The notes below the pieces were generated by a model. That model was not told the DNA's origin. It saw only the letters and a program-made list of their open reading frames with translations, and did not search any database. From Pyrus communis (taxonomy: Eukaryota > Streptophyta > Magnoliopsida > Rosales > Rosaceae), in contig NC_084816.1 in assembly GCF_963583255.1 (NCBI RefSeq), positions 15,115,100-15,179,099 of the forward strand: a DNA stretch of 64,000 bases. The letters are read 5' to 3'. Below, in pieces: positions 46,292 through 60,158 of the stretch. Both the position numbers and the translations under genes were made by a program. The first letter of the stretch is position 1. Every line of letters begins with the position of its first letter.

Positions 46292-49200
46292 ACCTCCAAT
46301 CAACTTCGTCTTCACCCCTCCATGGAAATATTCTCTTTGTCATACCTCATACCTCCGAAAGGCTTTCAAGCCACTCTTCCATAAGCCTAGTTGCTCCAAC
46401 TAATAACATTTTATACTTTGCTTATGCTATAAGTTTGTTGGCATTCTTATGGAATGATCTAAACTCATGGAGTGTGAACCTCAAATTGGTTTAATTTACA
46501 AAAAAAGTTGATTTTGTGAGTAAAAGGTAAAATGAAGAATTAGGGCTCTGTACACAGATTCATTGAACTAATTTTCAATGATTAAGATTAAACAAATTGA
46601 CTGGATTGGATGATGTATCTGAATGAATTTAGTTAGCACACACTCATCCCATCTCCAAACTGCAGGTAATCAAGCAATCAAATTATGAGCAAATGTGAGC
46701 AAGATGGCAAAACCCCTTCAGAAGAGAAAATGATATTTGTTTAAGGATGCATATTCAAAATGGAACAAAAGTCATGATGAACAGAGTCTTATTGTTGAAT
46801 GTAGACCTAGCATTTGTGTTGTATTTCCCTTGTTCGTATCGTTTTTGTGACATATCCGATATCTTAATAGGTAATGTTGTGTAACACCCGTTAACATAAA
46901 CGGGTAATATGACCAAACCCGAAATTGACCCATTAATATTTATGAGTAGTATGACTAGACCTATTAACTGTTAAAAAAAAATTAAAAATCAATAAATAAT
47001 CAAATGAAAAACATAATACTAAATTAGTATTTACATATCACATTGTGAAAATTTGAAATAACCAAGAATGATTTTATAAAGAGTAATCTCAATTAAATAG
47101 AGAGACTATTCAGGAGAGAATCTAGGATAAGATACCTAATCCTCATAGGATTATGATTACGTTGCCTAATCATCAAGGTAACCTAATTTGACTTGAATTA
47201 GGTGTCCATCAATTGGGAGATAAGTAGTATCTTTAATGGCTTAAGCCTAGTTTGTCTTACTATAATTATTTGACTTTGCTTGGAATTCTGACTTCGTCTG
47301 CCTAGTCTGATCTAACTAAGTCTAGTCCAATCTGACTAATATGCCTATAAGATTAACTTATTATGATCCACAACATGTCTCTCAACTTGTTCGCCTGAGC
47401 ATCACGTGATATGGACATTTTGGTTTTTCTTGCCATCCAAGGTGCCACATGTGCTTTGGCACAATTGTTGTACTTATGTTACAAAGCCCTTTTAATGCAA
47501 TCTTTAATTGTATAATTGCAACTTAGGAATTTCTTATTTGGCATATTAGTAGAGACTTCCATATAAGTACTCTCTATTTGGTTACATTTAACGGACTCAC
47601 TCTCTATTGAGTACGTATATACTTGTCTTTGTGTTTTTTGCACCAGTGGCTCTAGACTAGTCATTCTCTAAAGTGAGATGTCATATTATGTACTGATTTT
47701 TGGAATCAAATTTCTACATGCCCTTGTGTGAAGAACGATATCTGAAAACCTACAAAACAAACAAACAATCACAAAACAACCTAGCACTAGTATGGTGTCA
47801 GTCAAGAACTCTCGAATGGTCAAGTTAGTAAAGGATTTTATAACTCGAAATGTACGCTAGAGGGAGATAGTAAAGGATACTTTTAGTATGAACCATATGG
47901 GTGTATTTATTTATGCTAGTTCATATAGAGTCCTTGTTAGGATAGTAATCTTCATGAAATTGGGATTATCCTAGAGGAAATAAAGTTTTTCTTCTTATTA
48001 GGATTGTGATTACTTATAAAGCATGCCAATCCTGTGAGGCTGTGATTATATAAATTTTCAAGATATATGGATACATCGTCATTGGAACTTAATTAAGTTT
48101 CTCTTTTAAGAAACAAGTGGGTCTTTCTTGATAGGACGAATCATGCCCATTGCTTAGGGGTCGATTATAATTTGCTCCGATAGTCCGTTACAGTAGATTC
48201 AATAGGGACCTTACAACCTATTATGAAGCTTATACGTTGCTCTGGTCATTTTGGCCACCTTGATCTAGTAGTCCAAAAATTCATAGTCCCACACTGATAT
48301 TAGTAAATTGTCAAGGATAATTGGTAATCTTATGATCATGAACATTCATGATATGTGTATGAGAGAAAGGCATCAAGAATTTAACTTCTTAATATCTTGC
48401 TGATGCACAAAATCAAGTTGACCTTAGATAACTTAAATCTCACCGTAAATTTCGTAAACACAAAATAACACAAGAATGTAACGAGGTTCAACCCAAATTT
48501 CCTACCTCTTTTGATAAATACAAAATTCCTTCAATTTGCAGTGGAAAGTTGTGAGTTCTGACCCGAATTTCTTACCTCCTTTGATAAATACAAAACTCAT
48601 CCATTTAAGTGGAAAGTTGTAAAGTTCTGACGTGTGAATAATGTGTAGTATATCAAATTACCATCACTGATATAGAATTAAGAAATAAATAATTAAGAAG
48701 AAAGAGAACTTGGCACTCCATCTTTTTGGGCAAAAAATTTCCACGTCTGATGCGCCCGCCAGATTGAGAAGTTGGACCAAATGTCTCCCATCGCCTGGCC
48801 TGTGCGGTGCTTTACTTTACCACACCTGTGTCGTATTTGGGTGGTTGGTTGACTAATAAGCCGTGTGTTGGGGTGGGGGAAGATGCAAAACTTTTTACTT
48901 TCAACGCAACCATTGAGCCAAAGCGCTTTCGGCCACGCGTTAACTGTGGGTCCCACCCCCGAAGTCCCACGAGAGAGAGAGAGAGAGAGGGAGAGAGGGA
49001 GAGAGAGAGAGAGTAGTGGGTGGGTCGTCGGTCTGATTATTTCTTCTGGGTTATGTGATGTTTGGGTTTGTGGGTGAGAGGATGAGGGATGTGTTGGCCT
49101 TGCAATTACCAATTCAATCTCCAACAATCCCATTTGCCTGAAAATATTTAATAAAATAAAATAAAGTTGGAAAGTCTGAATCTTTGCGTGTAAATACCAA

Positions 49201-49313
49201 ACATGGATTAACAATTCAGATTCTTCATATCTCCAACACTTGAGGGCTCTTCCTCTTGGAGAAGAAGAAGAAGAAGAAGGAGAAGAAAAGGAGGGATCTT
49301 GTTCAACTCACCC
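46292..49313. other. Intergenic region and NAD kinase promoter
   Basis: No gene was recognised in the first 2.6 kb, which is AT-rich and may include old LTR debris; CCTACCTCTTTTGATAAATA-type repeats occur near 48500-48580. The last 350 bp hold GA runs (48973-49013) and a GAAGAAGAA leader directly before the NAD kinase start. Confidence 0.45.
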
Positions 49314-52300
49314 ATGGCTCCCAGCAAGAATTCTACTGTAATCACCTCTATGTCTCTCAATTATGCTGTAATTGATTAATTAATCAATCATTTTCTTTTT
49401 TGCATTTGAAGCTCCTTGTTGGATTTTTAATTTTAGTGCTGTTTTGGGTGCATGTTGCATTTCTAGCAGAAACTAATGTGAAAGAGCTTTTTGATTTACA
49501 GATTTAATTTTTTCAATATATGAGAGGAAACACACACACACACACACACACATATAATTCTGAATTTTGTGATTGCACTCAATGGCTACTGTTGGACTGA
49601 TTCTGCTGTGTATTGGTATTTTGGCTTAATAAGTACTTTCTTTTTCTTAACTTTTCTCCTTTGCAAAAATTGAATCAAACAATGTATCCGAATCCCACTG
49701 CAATCCAGGGGTGCTTATATACTATATAGGTTAGCTGAAATCTGAAGAAACTTGATTTGAGTGTGTTTTGTAATCAATGAGCAGATGAGGACATAAAATG
49801 AATGGAGATATGGAAATTCGATTGACCCTACCCCAAATGGCTCTAACAGTTCCCTTCTGTAAGAAGTCCCAAGTATAGCAATAACATGATTCCTCAGCAT
49901 TGATTTATGACTTTACGCTGAAATTAGGGCATAGTTGCTGTGAAATGAATTTGTTGGAATTAAATTGTATTTTATTTTATAATATTTATCAACTGATGCG
50001 CTCCTGTTCTTGTTCATCTATGTTTTATTGAACTCTACTTACCTCTGCATCATACAATCAACAACTGTTCTAGCTCTATCATGTTAAGAAGATATCTCGG
50101 CTCAGATGAAGTTGTGCTTCTTATCTGATATGCTTCCTGTGGACAGGGTGAACCAAGTGTTTCATGCTCACAACCAGAGAACGGTTTTCTCAATTCGATT
50201 TCTCCTTTAAGTTCAGAGAAAGCAGTCCAGGAACTTCTCCAGCAATCTCCTGTTCAAAGCACAGATGACCACCTCATAGAGTTCTCAGACGCTATGAGAA
50301 GTATGGTCATTTTCTTTTCTTGAATGGTATACAGTAGTCAATGAAACGATTATCATTAATATAAATTGATTATGTTGCATTCGACTTTCTCTAGCTGTTG
50401 CAAAGGCCCTGAGACGGGCTGCTGAAGGAAAGGCTTCTGCACAAGCTGAGGCAGCTGAATGGAAGCGTAAATACGAACTGGAGAGGGCTCGCAATCTACA
50501 TTTGGAACATAAAGGTTTTTTAATAATTGCTCAACATATTTTAGTTGTCATGCAGCTTTTGTTCTTTCACATAGATATACATATATTTGATCATGCAATT
50601 TCTGCTCATGTAAAACACAGTTTTCAAATATTTGCTGATATTATTTTAGCACAATTAGAAGCCTTAAAACAGATACTTGGGTTCATCTGAAAAAGTGCTT
50701 AGTTTCCTTCAGTGTCTGTCAAAGCCATTTCTTCATTAATTTGGATTTTAGCTTCTTGTAGGCCTTTTCATTGCTTTTGAACTTCTGTATTCGTATCAAC
50801 CTTTGCATCTAGTGTAGCTTTTGTTTCATTAACTGAGATCAGAATCTGAAGTCCTTAAAGAAATGACTTTCGGGATTGCTTTGTCGTTTGCAACTGACAA
50901 ACTGTCCGAAAGCTTTTTTTTTTTTTGGTTTTTTTGATATCTCTTTGTGTTGATACAAGATAACAAAACAGGTGATGCGCTGTGGAGAAACAATGTTACA
51001 CCTAGTGATTGAAAGTTTGAGAGAGAGGTCATAGAATAATTCTGCATGTTAATGGCAAGAGTGATGCAGATTTTATGTATCTTGGTCCCATAACGAATTA
51101 ATGCTTTTTACACTTTCAAGAATCATTGTAGTTCATATTGAAAAACTATCGGCTAGGTATACTCCACCCTAACCATTAATAGCACTACTTTCCATTGTCC
51201 TACATTTAGGAGCAAAGTTTGAAAATTATTTGGCATTCCGGTTATCACTCTAACTTTATTTTGTTTAGATGAGATTTAATTTATTAATTTTGAATAAAAA
51301 TGAGATGAATTTAAAACCTCTCGATTCTAAAGCATACAGGTTTGCGTTCTTGTGTCATTTTCTAGGATATGTTGTTAACTAGTGAGTAGTGACACATTGA
51401 CGTGATATGGCCTTACTCTCATATATAGTAGAAAGTCTTTATCAAACACCAAAATTTTGCTTCGGTTCTTTATTTCATGTTTCTAAAGAATTGTCCTAGG
51501 ACACAAATTAGACTGTTCAAAGAAAAGTACCAAAGATTCAATGCTAGTATTTGAAGCCCTTGGGGCTAGTTAAAATGGGATAGGATTAGGATAGATCAAG
51601 GTTTTATCCACTCTAATTTAAGGAAAACAAAGCACCAGAATCTAAAACCAACTCTTCTAAGAAAGATGCCTTTGTGAAAAAGGTTACTGAAATATTTCTT
51701 AACAAAATATCATCAACGCAATGTGATGAGATAAAAGTATAGCACTTGTGTCTCTCTTATCCATAAGAATCAACAACCTGAACTTTTCTTTGAAAGTTCA
51801 AGGCCAAAGTTTCTTGTTGAAACAAACGACAAAAGGAGAAACGCTCCAAAACTAAAGTGTTTTTCCACTCTTATGGCCCCTATCTTCTGGTCGCATGGAA
51901 GAAGACATCTTTAAATGTTAAAGGGGGTTTCATGATCTCAAAATATTGCAAATGAGTGTCGTAACCAATTTGTTGAGTGAACTGGTTTGGATAATTCGAT
52001 GTTTGATGGTTTTCATTTTTCCCAAACCAAGTTGCTTCTATGTCCCTCACTTCGTATACCATCAAGCCTGAAGCCTTAAGCTATAAGGGCACCTTAGATG
52101 TACACATGTGTACATACGTGCAAACTATATATATATATATATATATAGTTGATGTTATATATTTGGAAACGAAACAGCATTTTGATTACTTGTAATTTAG
52201 TTCAATTAAATTCCTGCATATACATTCTACTTTTATATTTTCTCGAAACACAATTTATATGAGAGGAATGTTGAAATAATGAGTTGTGTATGTGAGGTGG

Positions 52301-55300
52301 AATGATGCACCAGAAATGGTATTCGAAGGGAACATGGTTAGCACCTGTTCAGATAGTAGAAACACTTGCATCTAAGGGCAAGCAAATGAGATTATAAAAC
52401 CCTGTTTTGCCAGAAAAATACGCTAAAATATTTCTAAAGTGCCAAGGGTGCTCCACCACTGCATACACCTTATCCAATGGGATCATATTAATTCATTTCT
52501 TCGCCCATCGTTTTTCTCTGCCTTTTGTAAATAGGAAGCTTTTGTGAAGCTTTTTGAAAAGATCTTGCCTTAGAGGGTCTTTTATATCATCATATATTTT
52601 CATTTTTCAATTTTCACAAACCTCTTGTCTTTTCTTCTCTAGCCTTCTGGACGGGTTCTCCATTTATTGTTTTTGCATATCCATTTACTAATTTATCCTA
52701 GAAATACTTTTTACTTCTCTCTGAATGCTTCTTGTGGTTGACGATCTTATAGCCCATAGTTTTGAGTTGACTTCTTCGTGATACCTCTGCAAACGGTTAA
52801 AACTTAGATCAATTGTTTGGTGTTGCTGGTCTTTCTAAATCATATTTGGACTCATTATCATCAGATTGTGGGTATTCCACTATCATCAGGCTACAACTTT
52901 TATGAAAAGCTACAAGGTTCGTGGATTCCGAGTTCTCTATGTAATGCAATGGGAATGATAGGATTTATGCTTCCATGTGTTTTCTTCTTGGAAATTTTCA
53001 AGCAACAGGGCAGGGAAGTTTCTGAAGGTACTTGCTTTGTCTTATACAAAATAAAGTCATTCCGGTGCTCCCACAAAAGAAAACTGCACATTTCTATGAG
53101 AAGGGAATTTCCCTTTCTAGCTTTTTTGGGGTCAATATAAAAAATTAAATAAATAGAGATATATAAATACCTCTTTCCTTGAGAGACCAGGATAGGAGAA
53201 CGTTGTTTAAGCTTTGAGGTCATTTGGTCTTGTACACCAATACAAATTACTAACTGCGAACTGAGGGGTGGTTGTTATTTTGAGTTGATGATGCTACAAG
53301 GATCAGGACTGGCTATGCACCAAAGTATAAGCAACTGTCCCAGAGTAATTTTTATTAAGCCTTTAGGGGTTGAAAAGACGACAATAAAGTTTTACTTGGG
53401 TAAACTTTTCTAACAGTATATTAATGTGATTCATTTTTCTTTGTTACAGCATAATGTGTATGAATGTTATAACACATTTTTTTTTAACAGCCTTCAAAAC
53501 TACTACGTTTTTCCTTATGTTAAAAGTTTTCCCTTCCATAATAGGAGAGTCAAAATTGTAAGAGGCTTGGAGTTAGTGATGTTGGCTTATATATTGTGAA
53601 TTCATTTGGGGTTTCGTTATGCTTAGACTCATGAATTTTTTGGTTAAAATTATGTAGTTCTTGGTAATTGATTTATTGCATTTTCTCCGAGATTACTAAG
53701 GTTTAGATGCCTAAGGTGGTGTTTGATGTGGAGATTTCCCCTGATTACTGCGCTTGTTTCTCAATTGCACCACTGTTGCGGTTATCATTCTACTTTTGTC
53801 CTTTTGTGCGTGGTACTTTGTGTTGTGAGCTCATTCGCATAATGCGATGTATACTTTGGTTCACCTTAAACTAGCATAGGTGATGTTGTCCTGAGTTTCT
53901 TTGTTTCACCTTATTCATTCCTTAATAGAATGGATTTTCTGGCTTATGTTACAGAGCAATCAAGTAAAGAGGCTAACAGCATTGGAGAGAGGACAGAGAA
54001 CTTGTCCAGCCAATCAAATGAGCAATCTGAACAGTGTTGTGGGATGAATGGGATATGCTCCCATGAAGTTCTTCGGGATGATGAAAGCTGCTCCGATTCC
54101 AAGGTGTTCCCCAATAAATTTACCAGAAAGGTACCCTTATTTATTTGTGCCCTTACCCTCCTGTCCAGCTAAGCTCTGGCGTGCTCTGTACACTGTGATT
54201 CATTGTAACTATTTAATTTCTAGTTAAAGTATCACTGCATTTGGATTTGGATGGAGTGAAAAGTTTTAGGTTGGAAAAAGATATTTCTGATCATCATTCT
54301 GCTTCCAACATGAAGTATTTAAACCATATGGAACCACAGTAACAGGAAAGTACAAGAAAAGGAAAGTAATAATCCTAGTTTTTACTGGAAATTAAAGTTA
54401 AACAAAAGCTTTCCCAAACTATTTAGTCAAGTATACCGCTCTACTGTCTACTATGCCAACAGATAGTAACCCCATGACTTTTTTTTTTTTATCATTTATT
54501 ACCATTTGATTACGAACACAACTTAGCGTATAGATAATGAGCCTTAACAATTCTTGCAACTTAGCGTATGGTTAGAAGTTAAGATTTACACATGTTCTTT
54601 AGCCTAATATCAAATTATTTTTTTTAGTAAGATGTTTTTGGTTATCATAAATTTTTTCGTACATATATTGTATTTACCCACTGCATGCAATTTTCTTTGG
54701 CTTTCATAATGCAGTGTTCATGTTAAACATGTTGAAACATTATGACTGCAACAAATTTCACTGGTTATATCATGACATCCATATTTCCTGAGACAGGCAT
54801 CATTTAAACTTTCATGGTGGTGCAATGGCGACGAGAGTGACCAGCACAAGCATGACATCGTCTCTTTTGAAAGGGGAAACATTACAACTGCAGAGCGTAG
54901 CAGTAAACAGGTATAACCTATTCTGTCTGTGCATGTTGCTTATTTTTTCCCACTGTTTTTGTGTCTTTTGAATTCAGTTTATTGGTGGCTCCCATCTATT
55001 GTCTATTTAAGATCTTGATTTCATTTCAGATTGCGTTGAAGTGGGAATCTCAGCCACAGACTGTGATTATATTGACGAAACCAAATTCAATTTCTGTTCG
55101 AATTCTGTGTGCAGAGATGGTCAGGTGTGGATCTTAAGATTTCCTTAGTGTGTCATCTCTGATACCAGATTTTATTTCCTGCATTAGCTGCTTTTCATAT
55201 TATTGTAGGCTTAAGTTCTGTGACCTCAAGATATTCTAGGGTTCAAGAAATGATGACTCGTCGTTAAATCTTAAGTATGACAATGCTGCAATATTTTCAT

Positions 55301-58300
55301 TATTACAACTACGAAAAAAAAATAAAAATAAAAAAGAACAGATATGCTTGACATTATGGTAAGGTTGGTTGGGTAAAAGAATATTTTATATAAGAAGGAT
55401 TGTCCCTGAAGAAACGTAGAGCAATATCAATTCATTACCAATGGCAAGAGATTTCTGCACTCCTTTTTGTTACCCTACCAATTGGATTGAATAAATCAAA
55501 GGAGAATCAAGGGCACAATTAAGAGGAGTGCAGGAGTGCAGGAGGTAAAGGGGGAGTGCTGATATCACTCGCCTTGCCAATGGTCTCTCAAATGCTTATT
55601 TAAAATACCTTCCATTCGTGCACTGAAAAAAAAAAAAAAACGCCCTGACACAATTTCAAAGATAAAAAAGAAGTCATCCACATTCTTGTGAAGTCCCTCG
55701 TGCCAAAGTTCAATTAAGGACCTTATAGACGATGCTTTATCTTTGCATTCTTGCATGCATATGTGACTTTATACTTGAATGTCCGCACGTGTTTTTCCTT
55801 TTCTCAGTCTTGAATTTAATTTCCAGATGGTTGAGAGAGCAGAAAAAGTTAAATATTTATGTGGAACCACGCGTAAGAGCTGAACTTCTTACGGAGTCAT
55901 CTTACTTCAACTTTGTCCGTACATGGAAGGATGGTGAGAACTACAGAAGATTGTTTCTTTTCGATTATACATTGGAAGAGACTTCTCTCAAATTGAGACT
56001 TGTTTTCATGATGCTCTTTACAAAAGATTTGTTTACAGAATTTTTCGCTACTTGCATATTCTTGTGTATGTACTTCTGTTGTTGTTTCTTTTTTCTAAAT
56101 AAGAATTAAGTCTTCAAATTCTATTGATAGTAGAGGCAAGTACAGAACAAGGAAAGTTCCAGTAGACTATTCTAGGCTAGGCTAGAAGAAGAATGTTAAA
56201 CAAAACAATTGAAATCATTAGGAAGATACTACAAGATCATGGATGAAAGGCATTAGCATTACACCACATATCTTCCAAAAATCTAATCCTTTCATTATCA
56301 CCCAACCAAACTGGCGTTTCATCAAGTGTTTGGGAAATAGCCTTCTAGGGATGCTTGGAAGTCATTCTACCAGCATCTATAGGATCCCGATTGTTATTGT
56401 GCAATTAGTATATGCTCCATAATTACATAAACCACAAAGATCTTTTGTTAATCCACATCGCGTTGATTTTTTCATGTTGGACAGAGTTATGTGTATGCAA
56501 CCGCACATGTGTCTGTTTGTTTTTCGGTTGAGTAATGATCTTATGAAATGTCCAGCCACAAATAAAGTGGAGCGCTTGATGCATGCATACGTTCTTTCCT
56601 TTAATTCCCAGTTATGGTTGAAGGGATAACAAATTTGACTTACGTGTAATACTTTTGCATAATAATGATCTCAGGTGGTTGTTTGTAACTTGTAAATTAA
56701 TAAATTTTTATTTATATAATATGTTGCTTGCTAATTGTGCTCGGGATTTACTATTTACTGTTTAGAGTTTCATTTTTTGCTTGACAGAGAGCGAAATAAT
56801 GCTGCTGCACACAAAAGTAGACCTTGTCGTAACTCTTGGCGGGGATGGAACTGTCCTCTGGGTATGTGCATATATTTCTAAGCTTTAACTTGATTACTTC
56901 AGAATGTTACAGTGCATTAAACTATTTGGGTTGAGGGAATTTAAAGTGATCCTATACTGCTACTAGGACATGTGTTGTACCACCTTTTGGTTCATTCTAG
57001 TGCTTGTGTGTTCTCGTCAATAGCAAATATCTGAGTTCTGATTCATCTCCGTTATCCCTTGTTCCTAAGTGGTAACAATATACATGACGCAATCGTGGAA
57101 CGGAGGGGTTGGAATTAAACACAATCATATTACTTTTTTCGTTTATACAGTTCAGAAGAATTTATTGTCACAAGTATACATGAATCGCTATGCCATGGTT
57201 GAATATGTTAGATGTAATTAGAATGTTGTGTAAGAGAGATCAATTGATTAACAGAAAGAGATACATGTGGTTAACTAGCATTCTGGTAATTCGTTACGGG
57301 CATTTCACCTTGAGAGTATGAATCCCACATTAAGGAAGGAGGGACCTATGTGCTTATAAATAGTTGGGCTACTCTCCGTATTGCCTATTGGTTTTAGGGT
57401 GGAACCCCAACTTCCTTCATGGTATCAGAGCAGGTTGTCCTATGTGTGAAGGTTGGGAAGCCCAACGGCCACACATGCTCCACATCACTCGATTTGTGTT
57501 GTCACATCGAGGAAAGAGGGATCTTACATGTGCTTTTAAGTAATTAGGCTGCTCTTTATACTGCCAATTGGTTTTATGGTGGAACTATAACTTTCTTCAT
57601 GGTATCAGAGCCTAGTTGTCCCATGTGTGAAACCCAACGGCCATATGTGCTCCACGTCACCTGATTTGTGTTGTCCATGTGTTGAGCTTGAAAATTTGCC
57701 CCATGTGAGGGGTCGTGTTGAGAGTATGAATCCCACATCGGGAAAAAGGAGGGACCTTGCATGTGCTTATAAGTAATTGGGCTACTGTCCATATTGCCAA
57801 TTGGTTTTATTGGTGGAATCGCAACTTCCTTCACTCACATCATTATTAACAACACTGCATGTAAATAACCCCAAAAGGACCTGGGATAAGGGAAAGAAAC
57901 TGATAAAAACAGACAGAAAATTGGAAACATCACCTATCTCGTCATGTGAGAGGGTATATCTTAAGCCTAACTCTTTGTCATTTTGTTTTAGCTGGATGAT
58001 TTATTTTTGTTGGGCTCACCAATCCTTATTTAATATTTGTGAGACTAAGAAAAATGAAACCAGAAAGTTTTAAATCTTTTTAGCATGAATTGCAACTCTA
58101 ATTTTGACAACCGTCCATTTCAAGTGTGACTAGAAGTACTAGATGTTACTTTTCTGTGTTGCTACTTTTGATGTAGCCATGTTCTTTGGAGTATCTTGTC
58201 CTGTTGAAAAAGGCTCATTTGCAGTGTCTTATGGAGGGTTCTGGCTTAATGTATATTTATATAAAATTTTCGCTTATTCATTGGACTTTATCTGGTCATT

Positions 58301-60158
58301 GCTCATGTTGTTGGACCACTGTAAAGTCATGGTGTTTTTCATGCTGTTATAAGAGGAAGATGACATTTATTTCATTTCTTTGAGTATGCTACTTGTGCTG
58401 TAATCTCAATCAGATTTTGAGTTAACTGATTCCTGGGTAATGAACTCTTGAAACTTTGAAACTAAATCGCAGTTCTATAGTTGATGGTTTTTATTAATAT
58501 TTTGTAGCACTTATATTGTTGGCGGTTACGACTATTTTCTTTTAATTTGCAGGCAGCATCTATGTTCAAAGGACCAGTTCCTCCTGTTGTGCCGTTTTCT
58601 TTAGGGTCACTGGGATTTATGACTCCTTTTCGTATCCTTTTGTCATCTCTTTTAGAAGAGTTCCTTTTTAAATAAAATTGAGTTTCTAAAGTTACTCTAA
58701 ATGTTTACTTGCCTTTTATGGATCTTATTGTGTTACTTTTTACCGTTCCTGTATCTCATTCAAAAGTGATCTTTAACATGCTTCAGAAAGTGAGCGCTAC
58801 CAAGACTATCTTGATTTAATTTTAAAAGGTCCCATTAATATCACATTGCGACACCGGTTGCAGTGCCACGTTATTAGAGAAGCAGCCAAAAATGAGTACG
58901 AAACTGAAGGACCAATGCTTGTACTAAATGAGGTTACAATTGACCGTGGGATATCATCATACCTCACAAATTTGGAATGTTATTGTGACAATTCTTTTGT
59001 CACAAGTGTCCAAGGAGATGGGCTAATATTATCAACAACATCTGGCAGTACCGCGTATTCATTAGCAGCTGGAGGTTCAATGGTCCACCCCCAGGTTTGT
59101 TTTCATACCGTGATCTATCAGTTCTTGTTTACAGCTATCAAAGATATTATATGGTAGTTATGTACTTTATGGCGCTGCCGTGAAGCCAAAGCAAATATGT
59201 GTCAAATATTGGTTCTAATGTTATACTACTGCGTATATCAACCTCTTAGCACACTCTGCATATTGCGGGGAGAATTTTCTTTACAGATTAAAGATGAAAT
59301 TATGCCTTGCTCAGGAGAAATATATTAAAAATATTATAGATAACTTTCAGTTTATAGAAAAACAATCCTGGTTATATAGGCTACGTTGTAATTTAAATCC
59401 TATACGAGAATAATTACATACACACATCAACGTCACTTTCACCGTCCAAAATCATTTTTCCAACCATAGTAGTGATCTGTCCTATTTCTCCTTCATTAGT
59501 AATCCATCTTCTTCCCTCTAGTTGGACATAATTTTTTCATTTATCCTCTCAACATGCCTTGAGATTAGGGAGTTATCCATTCCAATCCAATCCTACTTAC
59601 CAAACGAGCCCAGAGTGTTTACCAAAACTGTTCCTAGGATATTCAAAACTAATCTTGTTAACAAAAAATAAAATGCTACTCACCAATGGTTATCTGATTG
59701 ATCTTATCATAAATAAGGAACAAGTAATAAACGATATTTAGAACTTTGATAGACAGATTTGCAATAAATCCTTTAAAGCTAGTATCTGTAGCTGTTTGAT
59801 GTCTTGCAACTACAACATTGTTCTTATGATTTGTTCTTCATAATTGCAGGTTCCTGGAATTCTTTTTACACCTATCTGTCCACATTCCTTATCGTTTCGG
59901 CCTCTGATATTACCTGAGCACGTGACTCTGCGAGTACAAGTACCTTTCAACAGCAGAAGCCATGCATGGGCGTCATTTGATGGAAAGGACAGGAAACGGT
60001 TGGCTCCTGGTGATGCACTTGTGTGCAGCATGGCGCCTTGGCCTGTCCCCACTGCATGTCAAGTTGATTCCACCAGTGACTTCTTGAACAGCATCCATGA
60101 CGGGCTTCACTGGAATCTGAGAAAGACTCAGTCTTTCGATGGCCCTCGGGAAGCATAG
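49314..60158 (+). CDS. NADK1: NAD kinase, NADK1 type
   Basis: Eleven coding exons: 49314-49337, 50147-50300, 50395-50514, 53955-54130, 54797-54910, 55030-55124, 55827-55933, 56788-56861, 58553-58631, 58787-59094 and 59850-60158. All phases agree and give 519 residues, close to the Arabidopsis enzyme. It phosphorylates NAD to NADP using ATP. Residues 1-200 are the plant-specific N-terminal region with a predicted helical [20 protein letters not shown] segment; no transit peptide is evident, consistent with the cytosolic isoform. The catalytic region has GGDGT at 281-285, the LNEVTIDRG motif near 361 and the glycine-rich [15 protein letters not shown] near 398. The first exon encodes only eight residues and is less certain than the others. 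Introns 3 and 8 are large, and a TRIM element sits in intron 8. Confidence 0.92.
50515..53954 (+). other. Intron 3 of the NAD kinase gene
   Basis: This 3.4 kb intron shows no second gene. The 107-codon frames at 52817-53140 and on the opposite strand overlap each other and match nothing. Simple repeats include a T run near 50914 and (TA)n near 52126-52146. Confidence 0.7.
57308..57833 (+). mobile_element. TRIM retrotransposon with three LTR copies
   Basis: Three related blocks of about 110-120 bp (57308-57419, about 57490-57599, 57716-57833) share GAGTATGAATCCCACAT, GCTTATAA and CCAATTGGTTTTAT, ending TTCCTTCA. The first two are followed directly by the Met-tRNA primer site TGGTATCAGAGC (57420 and 57600), and a purine-rich GTGAGGGGTCG precedes the third. 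There is no coding capacity. The middle copy is the most diverged and has lost its start. The array lies in intron 8 of the NAD kinase gene in sense orientation. The outer start is mutated and no clean target duplication was found. Confidence 0.72.

Noticed and set aside
52817..53223. Overlapping 107-codon frames on both strands inside NAD kinase intron 3
   Set aside because: They overlap each other and match nothing, and the host exons on each side join in phase without them.
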